From: Ruminococcus sp. OA3
GTDB taxonomy: Bacteria; Bacillota; Clostridia; Lachnospirales; Lachnospiraceae
Length of the DNA stretch: 64,000 nucleotides
Assembly: GCF_022440845.1 (NCBI RefSeq)
Contig: NZ_JAKNTO010000001.1
Coordinates: 124,001 to 188,000 of the forward strand
Reading direction: 5' to 3'
Numbering within the stretch: the stretch's first letter is position 1; each line of letters starts with the position of its first letter. The notes beneath the pieces were generated by a model. That model ran no database searches, was not told where the DNA came from, and worked only from the letters and a program-made list of their open reading frames with translations. The translations under genes and the position numbers were made by a program. This document shows positions 53,593 to 62,160 of the stretch, piece after piece.

Positions 53593-53665
53593 CGTAAGAC
53601 GAGCTTTTCGTTTCGGCGGCAACTCCCCATCCGCTGAACACTTGACGCATGAAATCCTATTTTGC
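53571..53665 (-). promoter_or_regulatory. Tetrahydrofolate (folT) riboswitch aptamer
   Basis: Read on the minus strand it matches the folT class in order. P1 arms are GCAA/TTGC; P2 is GATTTCAT with ATGAGATC; then the conserved junction GCGTCAAGTG, a P3 hairpin GCGG...CCGC with loop ATGGGGAGTTG, CGAAACG, and the closing CTGCACCCG. These correspond to GCGTTAAGTG, GGGATGTCG, CGAAGCG and TGCATCCG of the known class. It precedes folE by about 140 bases and should shut the operon when reduced folate is plentiful. Confidence 0.85.
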
Positions 53666-53739
53666 ATATTATCCTTTTCATTTAATCCCAATTATAGCAC
53701 ATAAATCTAAAAGCGCAAGGAGTATCTGTATTTTCCAAA

Positions 53740-54480
53740 TTATATTACATTTCGATACTTTTCCTGCAATTTTCTTGAAAATACCCGGCTGGTAAATGTC
53801 GTCGTTCCAAACCGTGCGACCGGCATAATGCCAACCAGGCTGTTCGTAACAAAAGCCTCGTCAAATTCCTGCACCTCGTCCGGGTATATAATGCGCTCCT
53901 CAACGTCATATGTCCTGATCAGGTAGTCACGGAACACGCCCTGGAGCAGCCCGCAGGAAACATGCGGTGTCACAAGCCTTCCCCCTTTTACAAAGAAAAT
54001 GTTTGTCGTGGCCCCCTCTGTCAGTTCTCCTTTCATATTCAAAAACACCGGTTCATCGTAACCTTCCCGGAGCGCCCTGCGCTTCTCATGGTAATTATCT
54101 CCATAGTTCAGAGACTTGACATAAGTAAACGGTGATGTCTCATTTCTTTTCACCCTGCTGATCTCCAGAGCATAACCGCGCTCGTAATCAGCAGCTTTGT
54201 AAGTATTTCCACGCGATGCAAATATTACATTTTTTTCTGTTACACTGATCTTCAGGACTCCCCGTTTTATCAGATTCTGTTTCAGATACCGTGAAATGCT
54301 TCTGGCATTCACTTCGTCTTTCCATGTCGGGTTGTCAATCCCAAGTTCCCGGATACCGCGTTCCATTCTTCTTAAGTGTTCTCTTAAAAAGACGGGTTTC
54401 CCATTTTCTACTGCAATCGTCTCAAAGACACCGATGCCAAAATGAAATCCGTCATCCATCGTCACTGCCGTCGTTATCAT
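53740..54480 (-). CDS. pabC: 4-amino-4-deoxychorismate lyase
   Basis: 246 residues from ATG 54480, which lies inside the end of pabB (29-bp overlap; GGAGG upstream). A class IV PLP enzyme that releases pyruvate and p-aminobenzoate. The PLP lysine is in YVKSLNYGDN; other marks are GFHFGIGVFETI, ELTEGATTNIFFVK, CGLLQGVFRDY and NSLVGIMPVARF. It completes the pabA-pabB-pabC set. Confidence 0.92.
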   Translation of the reverse strand: MITTAVTMDDGFHFGIGVFETIAVENGKPVFLREHLRRMERGIRELGIDNPTWKDEVNARSISRYLKQNLIKRGVLKISVTEKNVIFASRGNTYKAADYERGYALEISRVKRNETSPFTYVKSLNYGDNYHEKRRALREGYDEPVFLNMKGELTEGATTNIFFVKGGRLVTPHVSCGLLQGVFRDYLIRTYDVEERIIYPDEVQEFDEAFVTNSLVGIMPVARFGTTTFTSRVFSRKLQEKYRNVI

Positions 54481-55828
54481 AAATAGCCTCCAATACCGCT
54501 TTTGCCTTTTGCAATGTTTCTTCATATTCAAATTCCGGTTCTGATTCACAGGTAATACCGCCGCCCACCCCCAGATGGTAGATCCCATCCTGATAAACAG
54601 CCGTCCTTATCACAATGTTCATATCACAGTCCCCATTTAAAGAAAGGTAACCGACAGACCCGGTATAGAGCCCGCGTCTGCTGTGTTCCAGCTCATCAAT
54701 GATCTCCATTGCACGAATTTTCGGCGCGCCGGTAATAGAGCCTCCGGGAAATGCTGCCCGGATAAGGTCCATGACATCCAGGCCTTCTCTCAGCTTCCCG
54801 ATGATCTCCGTTACCAGATGGAAGACTGTCGCATATGTCTCCACTGCAAAATGTTCTGTCACTTTCACACTTCCGGGTTCACAGACATGATTCAGGTCGT
54901 TGCGTTCCAGGTCTACGATCATAAGAAGTTCGCTCCTGTCCTTCTCGGAATCAGCAAGTTCCTGCTTAAGCGCCAGATCCTCCCCGGGCGTTTGGCCCCT
55001 CCTGCGAGTACCCTTGATTGGCCGTGTCTCGATCCATCCATCCTTCATACGCATAAACCGCTCAGGAGATGCACCGACGATCTGAAAATCCCCATAATTC
55101 AGATAACAGCCAAAAGGAGAGGGGTTGTGGGTCCGCAGATATCGAAACGTTTCGTATGGAGGTCTGCTGCTTTTCGCTGACAGCTGCTGTGTCATATTCG
55201 CGATATAGATATCACCCTCAGTTATATACTTTATCATATCACAAATTGCACATTTGTACCCTTCCTTTTCAAAATTAGCTGTAAATTCCGCCTGCCGTAC
55301 CTGTTTTGGGGGAATATATCCACTGTAACTCACATTCTTCACCCAGGTGTCGATTCCGGAAGCCGTCTGCTGCGCATCCGACAGCTCTCCTCTGACCGTC
55401 ACGTAAAGTTTTTTGTCCCTGCAGTCCTCAACCAACAGCACATCGTAAAAAGTAAAACACGCTTCCGGCATAACAACGTCTGGGGCATGTCTGCTTTCAA
55501 TCCCTTCGAATTTTCGGCCATAATCATAAGTCAGATATCCGATGGCCCCAGAGATCAGCGGAAGCCCCGTGTCATGTTCTTCCCTGTTTTCCCGCAGATA
55601 TTCTGATAATGCTTCTTCCATCGACACCGCAAGCGGCTCGCCATTTCGGTAACAGACTTTATTTTTTTCACAGAAAGTCAGATACGGCTGCAGCCCGACG
55701 ATAGAATATCTCCCCAGGTCATTTTGCAGCGAGGAATCTAAAAATACTGCCTGCGTCTGTTCATGACAGCTTTCAAACAGCACGGCCAGCGGTACATAAG
55801 TCTCTATTGCTTTTACCAGTGTCTTCAT
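54452..55828 (-). CDS. pabB: Aminodeoxychorismate synthase component I
   Basis: 458 residues from ATG 55828 (GGAG upstream), starting inside pabA (56-bp overlap). It is PabB rather than TrpE by PIKGTRRRG, where the lysine forms the covalent intermediate; TrpE has alanine there. Also seen: SEKDRSELLMIVDLERND, GGSITGAPKIRAMEIIDELE and GVGGGITCESEPEFEY. It converts chorismate plus ammonia to aminodeoxychorismate. Confidence 0.95.
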   Translation of the reverse strand: MKTLVKAIETYVPLAVLFESCHEQTQAVFLDSSLQNDLGRYSIVGLQPYLTFCEKNKVCYRNGEPLAVSMEEALSEYLRENREEHDTGLPLISGAIGYLTYDYGRKFEGIESRHAPDVVMPEACFTFYDVLLVEDCRDKKLYVTVRGELSDAQQTASGIDTWVKNVSYSGYIPPKQVRQAEFTANFEKEGYKCAICDMIKYITEGDIYIANMTQQLSAKSSRPPYETFRYLRTHNPSPFGCYLNYGDFQIVGASPERFMRMKDGWIETRPIKGTRRRGQTPGEDLALKQELADSEKDRSELLMIVDLERNDLNHVCEPGSVKVTEHFAVETYATVFHLVTEIIGKLREGLDVMDLIRAAFPGGSITGAPKIRAMEIIDELEHSRRGLYTGSVGYLSLNGDCDMNIVIRTAVYQDGIYHLGVGGGITCESEPEFEYEETLQKAKAVLEAIYDNDGSDDG

Positions 55829-56423
55829 ATTCTCTCCACCATTTCTCACAGATTTTAATAAAATTATGCAGCAGCTCATGGCCATACTGTGTCAGCACCG
55901 CCTCCGGGTGAAACTGTACCCCGTACACCGGAAACTTTCGGTGGCTGATCGCCTGTATTGTTCCGTCCAGAGAACGCGCGTCGACTTTCAGACAGTCTGG
56001 GAATCCGTCCTCACACACAATCAGCGAATGATAGCGCGTCACCTCATATTCCGTAGGAAGTTCCTGAAACAGCCCCCTCCTGTTATGCTCAATTTTTGTC
56101 ACCTTCCCATGCATGGGACGGGGACCTTTCTCCACCCTGGCTCCAAATACATGTCCGATGATCTGGTGTCCCAGGCACACCCCCAGAATCGGTACCCTGC
56201 CTGCCATGCAGCGCGCAATCTCCCCCGATGCCCCGCAGTCTGCGGGGCTTTTGGGACCCGGCGATATAATGATTCCCTCCAGCTGTTTTTTGCGGCGCAT
56301 ACTTTCCAGCATCTCTGCACTTACTCTGTCATTTCTGATTATCATGACGTCCCGGTCCAGTTCCCGCAGATAGACTGCCAGGTTATAAACAAATGAGTCA
56401 TAATTATCAATCATTACATACAT
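55773..56423 (-). CDS. pabA: Glutamine amidotransferase subunit of aminodeoxychorismate synthase
   Basis: 216 residues from ATG 56423, behind CAGGAGGG. A class I amidotransferase with the triad Cys in LGVCLGHQIIGH and His/Glu in GVQFHPEAVLTQYG. It starts MYVMIDNYDSFVYNL, as PabA/TrpG do. It is called PabA from its overlap with pabB; a shared role with tryptophan synthesis cannot be excluded because no trp genes are in view. Confidence 0.93.
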   Translation of the reverse strand: MYVMIDNYDSFVYNLAVYLRELDRDVMIIRNDRVSAEMLESMRRKKQLEGIIISPGPKSPADCGASGEIARCMAGRVPILGVCLGHQIIGHVFGARVEKGPRPMHGKVTKIEHNRRGLFQELPTEYEVTRYHSLIVCEDGFPDCLKVDARSLDGTIQAISHRKFPVYGVQFHPEAVLTQYGHELLHNFIKICEKWWREYEDTGKSNRDLCTAGRAV

Positions 56424-56468
56424 TTTCGTTCCCTCCTGCTGTACCAGTTTGTTTATCATGTGACAAAC

Positions 56469-56510
56469 AAAAAACCGGAAACAGACATGTTTCTTCATGT
56501 CTGTTTCCGG
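56469..56510 (-). terminator. Terminator of the restriction-modification/glycosylase unit
   Basis: Perfect 15-bp stem CCGGAAACAGACATG (56475-56489) / CATGTCTGTTTCCGG (56496-56510), followed by TTTTTT on the minus strand. It separates the glycosylase gene from pabA. Confidence 0.9.
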
Positions 56511-56604
56511 CAGTCTTCCAAATTACTTTGGGCACACCTTCGTTATTTCATTTGCATCATACCATACACATACGGATTCGTCCAGATATAAAATCCTCTG
56601 TTCT

Positions 56605-57108
56605 TCATGTTCTCAGATATGGGAGAATCCCCCTGTACGCCTCGTAAAGCTGTTCATATGAAATCCGGCAGTTTGCCGGGCTTGTGGATGGCAGTATGGT
56701 CACCGGAAGTTTTGTCTCCTGCTGACAGTACTTTCTGTAAAGCGCCCCGGCTTTCGTCCCGGTCGCAAATACAGCCTGAATGTCTGCCCGTTCCAGGATC
56801 CGGCTCATATCATTCGGCACTGGATTTTTGATGCTGCTGTCATCTGCACCGCAGATCTCACAGCCCGACAGAACATCCCAGACGGCAATGCGGTGTGAAA
56901 GTGCAAACGCAATCTTCTCTTCCTTCGTCTGAGGGAAAGAAGCCTGGCAGACATCCGCCATCACCTTCCAGAAACGGTTTCTGGGATGTCCGTAATAGAA
57001 ACCGACTTCGCGTGATTTGGGCGAAGGCATCGTACCCAGCATCAGGATTCTGGAACGTTCATCAAAAACCGGTTCAAAATCATGTGTCACCTGAACTGAC
57101 TCTGGCAT
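56605..57108 (-). CDS. DNA-deoxyinosine glycosylase (UDG family 6)
   Basis: 167 residues from ATG 57108, just after the res stop. Motif 1 GTMPSPKSREVGFYYGHPRNRFW and motif 2 LPSTSPANCRISYEQL match family 6 hypoxanthine-DNA glycosylases, which remove deaminated adenine (hypoxanthine) rather than uracil. It is 2 bp from the type III restriction gene and ahead of a terminator, so it shares the restriction-modification transcript. Confidence 0.85.
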   Translation of the reverse strand: MPESVQVTHDFEPVFDERSRILMLGTMPSPKSREVGFYYGHPRNRFWKVMADVCQASFPQTKEEKIAFALSHRIAVWDVLSGCEICGADDSSIKNPVPNDMSRILERADIQAVFATGTKAGALYRKYCQQETKLPVTILPSTSPANCRISYEQLYEAYRGILPYLRT

Positions 57109-57110
57109 CT

Positions 57111-59312
57111 TCAAAATACCTCTTTCAATATCTTCCAATTATCGCTTTCAATATTATCATGATACCGTTCCATGCAGATGCACAGATTCCGGCTCTTCTT
57201 ATCCATGCGGACAAAGCCTCCCTTAAGTCCGTGGGTGGTGATATATTTACTGAGCACCTCAAATTTCCGGGGTGAAAAAATGTCAATGTCTTCGCTCTTT
57301 CCGGTACGGTCAAATCCGCCTTTGGTCTCGATGATCCACAGCTCCCCTCTGACACTCACAATATAATCCGGGTAGAAGGATCTCTGCTTTCCAAAATTAT
57401 CCTCATAGACGATCGAAAAATATTCTGCGCCCTTGTCTCCGTTCTTATAAAGCCAGTCCACCGGCTTGCAATCCTGGCAGAATAATTCAAAATCCTTTTC
57501 AGATGCCGACCGCGGCTCCGCCGATGAGAGATAGCCTTTGTAGACATTTTTCGTAAGCTCTTCCTGGACTTTTGCGGTACTGTCATACGTGAACATACAT
57601 GTCTTCGGAATCGTAAAATCCACAATCGTCCTGGCATTTGCCTGCAGTATTGGCTGACGCATGATTTCCGCCATGGCATGGCGGACGGCATACTTAAGCC
57701 GCTCAATATTATTCAGTACAAATGCATAGACTTCCCGGGTCGTAAGCAGCAGGATCTTCTGTGAGTCCCTGCTGTTCGCATCGAACAGCCTGCGAACGAT
57801 CGTATTCATCTGGCTGTAAGTGAGTCCCACTTTTCTTCCGATATCCGCTACATGGTGATGATAATCGCGCCCGTGTTTATGAGTGTCCAGAGGCACGTCA
57901 ATCGTAATGACATTCATCCCCTCACGCTGTGCGTCGATTGCCTGTTCCAGTGTGATAACGCGTCCGGAGATCGTATAGTTCCTGATGTTCGCATCGAAGA
58001 TATATCCGTTTGCCTCCAGACGTGTCCTGTTCTCAGAAATGCCTGCATCCGTCCCGTACTCCTTATGAAACCATTCCCGGACAGCACGCAGCGCCTGCAC
58101 TGCGTCCCGTGCAATGGGCACTGAGGTCTTCTGCTCGCTTTTCAGCACAAATTCATAGTTCAGCGGTTTAACGTACAGTTTCATGGCATCCAGTGCATTT
58201 TTTCCCAGATACGTGCGGACACCCTCCGTAAACTTCTCATCCATGGTATACAGATAACAACTGTCCAGCAATTCACTCTCATAATGCCTTGCCTCAGGCA
58301 TCCTGCGGATTCTGCCGATCGTCTGAATCTCAAATGTCTCGCTCATATTATCCCTGAGTTTCACAAGAATATGCGCCCTAGGACAGTCCCATCCTGTGGC
58401 CACCGCCTGCTTGATGATAATCGCCGCCGGCTTCGCATCCGGTTCTTCGATTCCTTCAAGATTCTGTTTGCGGTTGGACAGCCAGATCGCCAGCCGGCCA
58501 TTTTCGTATGTAAGGCCTTTTGCCTCAAAATACCGCTCCACTTCGTCTTCCAGTATATCCGAGCGGTTGGGAATCTGTACGATGATCAGAGGGTGGATAC
58601 TGCTTCCTCTGCGCAGAAATTCCGCATGGAGCTGCTGCTGCTTTTCCAGTGCCTTGTCAAGCAGATATCCGGTCTGGCTTTCAACACTGATATTCTGCGC
58701 AAAGTCTTCATTGATGATCAGTACCTTTTTGATCAGCCCCTCAGCGATCACGTCCTCTTCCGGTATCTCGATCAGCTCTGCATTCTTATATTTCTTCGGT
58801 GTCGCCGAACAGCGGATGATCTTCCCCGCACGAAAAAAATCCATGATATCGCCGGCTTTTATTGTATCATGCTGATGGCTCTCATCCACGATGATCACAA
58901 AAGAAAGCCCTTCCTCCAGTGCATGCCCGATATGCTCCAGAAAGTTAGTGCGCTCAGTCTCCTTCAGCGCGTTGTTATCCTTTTTGGTCAGCTTTTCCCA
59001 GTTGATAAAGCAGGCGTCGCCTTCCGCAAAGCCTTCTGACATGACATCTGACAACAGCTTTGTATGGCTCCCGTGGATATAACGGTCCATCTTTCCCTTG
59101 CTCTGTTCCTCCAGATTGCCTTTTCCCGGCGTCAGCCAGATAAACACCGACTTTCCGTGTTCCCTGCAGTACGTATCCATGAAATGGGTCAGAATGATCG
59201 TCTTCCCGCTTCCTGTGCAGCTCTTCAGCACAATATTCTGTGTTTCTCCATCCATGGCATCAAGCAGCCTGCGAATTGCTTCTCTCTGAAAATTTGCCAG
59301 TCTGATCTGCAC
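57111..59312 (-). CDS. res: Type III restriction enzyme, Res subunit
   Basis: 733 residues. SF2 helicase motifs: KSCTGSGKTIIL (Walker A), VDESHQHD (DExH), IRCSATPKK, VATGWDCPRA and QTIGRIRRMPEA. A C-terminal nuclease domain has FYPDYIVSVRGELWIIETKG, the PD...ExK centre. Somewhat shorter than EcoP15I Res (about 970), but all named motifs are there. Two bp after mod, translated with it. Confidence 0.93.
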   Translation of the reverse strand: MQIRLANFQREAIRRLLDAMDGETQNIVLKSCTGSGKTIILTHFMDTYCREHGKSVFIWLTPGKGNLEEQSKGKMDRYIHGSHTKLLSDVMSEGFAEGDACFINWEKLTKKDNNALKETERTNFLEHIGHALEEGLSFVIIVDESHQHDTIKAGDIMDFFRAGKIIRCSATPKKYKNAELIEIPEEDVIAEGLIKKVLIINEDFAQNISVESQTGYLLDKALEKQQQLHAEFLRRGSSIHPLIIVQIPNRSDILEDEVERYFEAKGLTYENGRLAIWLSNRKQNLEGIEEPDAKPAAIIIKQAVATGWDCPRAHILVKLRDNMSETFEIQTIGRIRRMPEARHYESELLDSCYLYTMDEKFTEGVRTYLGKNALDAMKLYVKPLNYEFVLKSEQKTSVPIARDAVQALRAVREWFHKEYGTDAGISENRTRLEANGYIFDANIRNYTISGRVITLEQAIDAQREGMNVITIDVPLDTHKHGRDYHHHVADIGRKVGLTYSQMNTIVRRLFDANSRDSQKILLLTTREVYAFVLNNIERLKYAVRHAMAEIMRQPILQANARTIVDFTIPKTCMFTYDSTAKVQEELTKNVYKGYLSSAEPRSASEKDFELFCQDCKPVDWLYKNGDKGAEYFSIVYEDNFGKQRSFYPDYIVSVRGELWIIETKGGFDRTGKSEDIDIFSPRKFEVLSKYITTHGLKGGFVRMDKKSRNLCICMERYHDNIESDNWKILKEVF

Positions 59313-59314
59313 TT

Positions 59315-60976
59315 TTATCCCTCCAGTTCATGATAGTAATAGTCTGGAACCTCATGTACCTGTATCTTGAATTCCAGACATTGGTATTCCTGTTCACCTG
59401 TGAGAAGTACATCCGGTCCGATGTAAAGTTCACAGCCCTCCTTTTCCACGTACTCAGCAAAAAATGCGTCCACCTCCTCCTGAGTGGCTGCAAGAAAGGT
59501 ATTCTCTGCCTCTCCCCCAAACGAACCATGCTCCAGTGCGATCAGCTCCGGAAGATAACCGATCAGCTCTTCGGCATATTCATAGAACATGCGTCCTTCT
59601 ACCGGCAGATATCCCACCTTAAAATAAGACAGCCCTTCCTCATACCCCTCCAGCTCCATCGCACGTTTCAGGCGTTCGTAAGTAATGTCTCTGCACAGGT
59701 TCTCCTGGTTATTCGTACAGAGAATGAATCTGCGGTTTCCGCCGTCCTCTTTGTTCTTTTTCATGACGGCATGTCCGGTCGTACCTGACCCTGCAAAGAA
59801 ATCAAGTACCGTTATATCGTTTTCCCGGTTGATCATGTCAATTAAAAAGGCATACAGAGAACTTGGTTTCGGATAATCAAACTGCGGCAGTGAAAGCGCC
59901 TTCAGCTCCTTTTGTGCATCCTCATTCGTCCCCACACCGAGACCTGCATTCAGCAGATTCTGAGGAGTTTTGTGGGACAGTTGTCCCGTACGCTGATACC
60001 GGATAGAAAATTTACTTGTCTTAACAAGAAAATAAGTCCCCTCGTGTATCTCCTTCTCCAGAGTTTCCTGAACCCATTTATACTCTCCGGAAGCAACAAG
60101 CGGTGTTATATTAACTCCGCCTTTTACCTCCACCGGCTGCTCCAGCCGGATCTTCATGCCTGTCTTTGGCTTATAAATCCCATCTTTGATTTTAAAACGC
60201 ACGCTGCCCGCGGGAAATGTCAAAGTCTTGACACCATTCCCCGTATTTAACAGGGGAGCATCGTCACCGTCTATGCTTCCCTGTGAAAACTGATGACGGG
60301 AGTCCAGTGACTTTGCATAGCAGAGGATATACTCCAGCTTTTTTCTGACCTTTTTCGACAGTGCCGGAGGCGTGGATGTCTTCTCCCACAGATAAATACC
60401 GACAAAGTTCTGTTCCTGAAACACCTGGTCGCACAGCATTTTCAGCGTGGTCAGTTCATTTTCATCGATATTCAGAAAAATATACCCCTCGGGCTTGAGC
60501 AGCTTCCGTGCAAGGACAAGCCGTGAATACATAAAGGATGCCCATTTGCTGTGTCTGAACGCATCGTTCGTATCCACATAGTCATCATCATAAATAAAAT
60601 CATTTTTTCCCCGGTTATACGGAGGATCGATGATACACAGATCGATCTGCTCTCTGTGTGTTTTCTGCAGAAGTGTGAGTGAGGCCAGATTATCCCCCTC
60701 GATCAGATAATTTGATCTATTGCTGCGGCTGATCCGCAGACTTTTCTCTTCCTTCAGATACGGCACGTGGCTGCGAAGTTTCTCTTCCACATGTTCCAGA
60801 TGACGCTCGAACACCATTCCATACTTCTGGCTTTTTACATGTTTCTCAAGTTCACTCAAGTACGTCAGAAACCTGCCTGTGTCTTCTCCTTCATTCGTAG
60901 AAGCGAGAAACGTTCTGATGTCCTGGATCTTCTCCAGCAGTTCCTCCCGCTTTTGTTTTGACAGATTTGTAGACAT
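59315..60976 (-). CDS. mod: Type III DNA methyltransferase, Mod subunit
   Basis: 553 residues behind GAAGGAGAAAAG. Catalytic motif IV DPPYNRGKNDF comes before the SAM-binding FFAGSGTTGHAV, which is the beta-class order of type III Mod enzymes making N6-methyladenine. The middle (about 190-360) is the target recognition part. I see no simple-sequence repeat of the kind that makes mod genes phase-variable. First gene of mod-res-glycosylase. Confidence 0.95.
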   Translation of the reverse strand: MSTNLSKQKREELLEKIQDIRTFLASTNEGEDTGRFLTYLSELEKHVKSQKYGMVFERHLEHVEEKLRSHVPYLKEEKSLRISRSNRSNYLIEGDNLASLTLLQKTHREQIDLCIIDPPYNRGKNDFIYDDDYVDTNDAFRHSKWASFMYSRLVLARKLLKPEGYIFLNIDENELTTLKMLCDQVFQEQNFVGIYLWEKTSTPPALSKKVRKKLEYILCYAKSLDSRHQFSQGSIDGDDAPLLNTGNGVKTLTFPAGSVRFKIKDGIYKPKTGMKIRLEQPVEVKGGVNITPLVASGEYKWVQETLEKEIHEGTYFLVKTSKFSIRYQRTGQLSHKTPQNLLNAGLGVGTNEDAQKELKALSLPQFDYPKPSSLYAFLIDMINRENDITVLDFFAGSGTTGHAVMKKNKEDGGNRRFILCTNNQENLCRDITYERLKRAMELEGYEEGLSYFKVGYLPVEGRMFYEYAEELIGYLPELIALEHGSFGGEAENTFLAATQEEVDAFFAEYVEKEGCELYIGPDVLLTGEQEYQCLEFKIQVHEVPDYYYHELEG

Positions 60977-60994
60977 AAACTTTTCTCCTTCGCA

Positions 60995-61582
60995 TTATTC
61001 GTACTGTTTCATCGCCTCGTTCACTGCCTCTTCACAGGCGCGCATCGCCAGAATCGTCTTTTCAAACAGATCATTCAACTCCCAGCCCAGCAGGTCCGCC
61101 CCTTTTTCTATCACATCTCTGGAACATCCCGCTGCAAATCTTTTATCCTTAAATTTCTTTTTCAGGCTCTTTACTTCCATATCCATTACGCTTTTGGAAG
61201 GGCGCATCAGGGCCGCGGCCCCGATCAGTCCCGTCAGTTCATCTGCCGCGAACAATACTTTCTCCATCTGATGCTCCGGCTTCTCCTCTGTGCAGAGTCC
61301 ATATCCGTGCGAACATACGGCATGAATCATATCTTCCCCCACACCGCCTTCCCGCAGGAGTTCCGGCGCTTTTTTACAGTGTTCTTCAGGCCACCGTTCA
61401 AAATCAATGTCATGGAGCAGCCCGGTAATCCCCCAGTATTCCTCTTCCTCATTATATCCCAGTTCACGCGCATACCATCGCATCACACTTTCCACAGTCA
61501 GCGCATGGCGGATATGAAATGCATCCTGGTTATAAGTTGTCAATAGCTTTAATGCCTGTTCTCTCGTAATCTGTGAAATCAT
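60995..61582 (-). CDS. HD-domain hydrolase
   Basis: 195 residues; the start overlaps the DUF2284 stop (TGATG). Ligands: HIRHALTVESVMRWYAREL, GLLHDIDFERWPEEH (HD), VCSHGYG and ADELTGLIGAAALMRPSK. These are typical of the stand-alone HDIG-related hydrolases of Clostridia, with phosphate-ester substrates not known. It lies 18 bp from the mod start, so could be read into the restriction unit, although the direction places it upstream. Confidence 0.85.
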   Translation of the reverse strand: MISQITREQALKLLTTYNQDAFHIRHALTVESVMRWYARELGYNEEEEYWGITGLLHDIDFERWPEEHCKKAPELLREGGVGEDMIHAVCSHGYGLCTEEKPEHQMEKVLFAADELTGLIGAAALMRPSKSVMDMEVKSLKKKFKDKRFAAGCSRDVIEKGADLLGWELNDLFEKTILAMRACEEAVNEAMKQYE

Positions 61583-62079
61583 CAGTCTTCTCCTTTTTGT
61601 CTCTGATGCAAAAATAATGTAAAATAAGCGATCCTGTTATTCCCCGTCCAGTATTCCATGCCGGCTGTCTCCGCCATTTTTCTGGCGTCAATGCAGTATG
61701 CAGACAGGCAGGAGTCTTTTCCCATCGGACCAGCAGCCATGGTAAGGCCCTCGATCCCCTGTTCTTTGAACCGGCGAACCAGCTTTTTTGTCATCTCATT
61801 ATGTTTCTGCTTCTTTTTCCTGAGAGTACGCTCTTCATTAAAATCCTCTACCTCCCACACCGTCTGCAGAATCAATGCCTTTTCATACCGCTCCGCCTTT
61901 TTTCTCATCTCCTGCACACTTCCGCATATCGGAGGACACGCCGGAAGTACATTATAATTCCCGCACAGATTATCTTCACAGTATTTTCGGTAATCCGGGT
62001 TAAACTCAAGCTCGGATACAGGAATCTCTGCCGTATGGGTAAAGCCCACTGCCTCTGCCATTTTCTGAAGCTCCGTCAT
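61582..62079 (-). CDS. DUF2284 metal-binding protein
   Basis: 165 residues behind AGGAGGGTAATT. The cysteine pattern of the family is visible: CEDNLCGNYNVLPACPPICGS, then DSCLSAYCIDARKMAE. It probably binds a metal or Fe-S cluster; no enzyme role is known. Translationally coupled to the HD gene, which suggests that the two act together. Confidence 0.85.
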   Translation of the reverse strand: MTELQKMAEAVGFTHTAEIPVSELEFNPDYRKYCEDNLCGNYNVLPACPPICGSVQEMRKKAERYEKALILQTVWEVEDFNEERTLRKKKQKHNEMTKKLVRRFKEQGIEGLTMAAGPMGKDSCLSAYCIDARKMAETAGMEYWTGNNRIAYFTLFLHQRQKGED

Positions 62080-62160
62080 AATTACCCTCCTGTCTGAATG
62101 AAATTCTCATATACCGATTATACTTCGATTTTCATATGGTTACAATACTGCTGTTTTCTT

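Noticed and set aside
53435-53650. N-terminal extension of FolE
   Set aside because: These codons are the tetrahydrofolate riboswitch and leader; FolE homology and the RBS begin at 53434.
55773-56423. TrpG of a tryptophan operon
   Set aside because: The partner is PabB by PIKGT and is followed by pabC, so the role in p-aminobenzoate synthesis is preferred.
58284-59039. 251-residue plus-strand frame opposite res
   Set aside because: Antisense to helicase motifs and with no start signal.
59315-60976. Phase-variable repeats in mod
   Set aside because: No run of short tandem repeats was seen in or before the gene.
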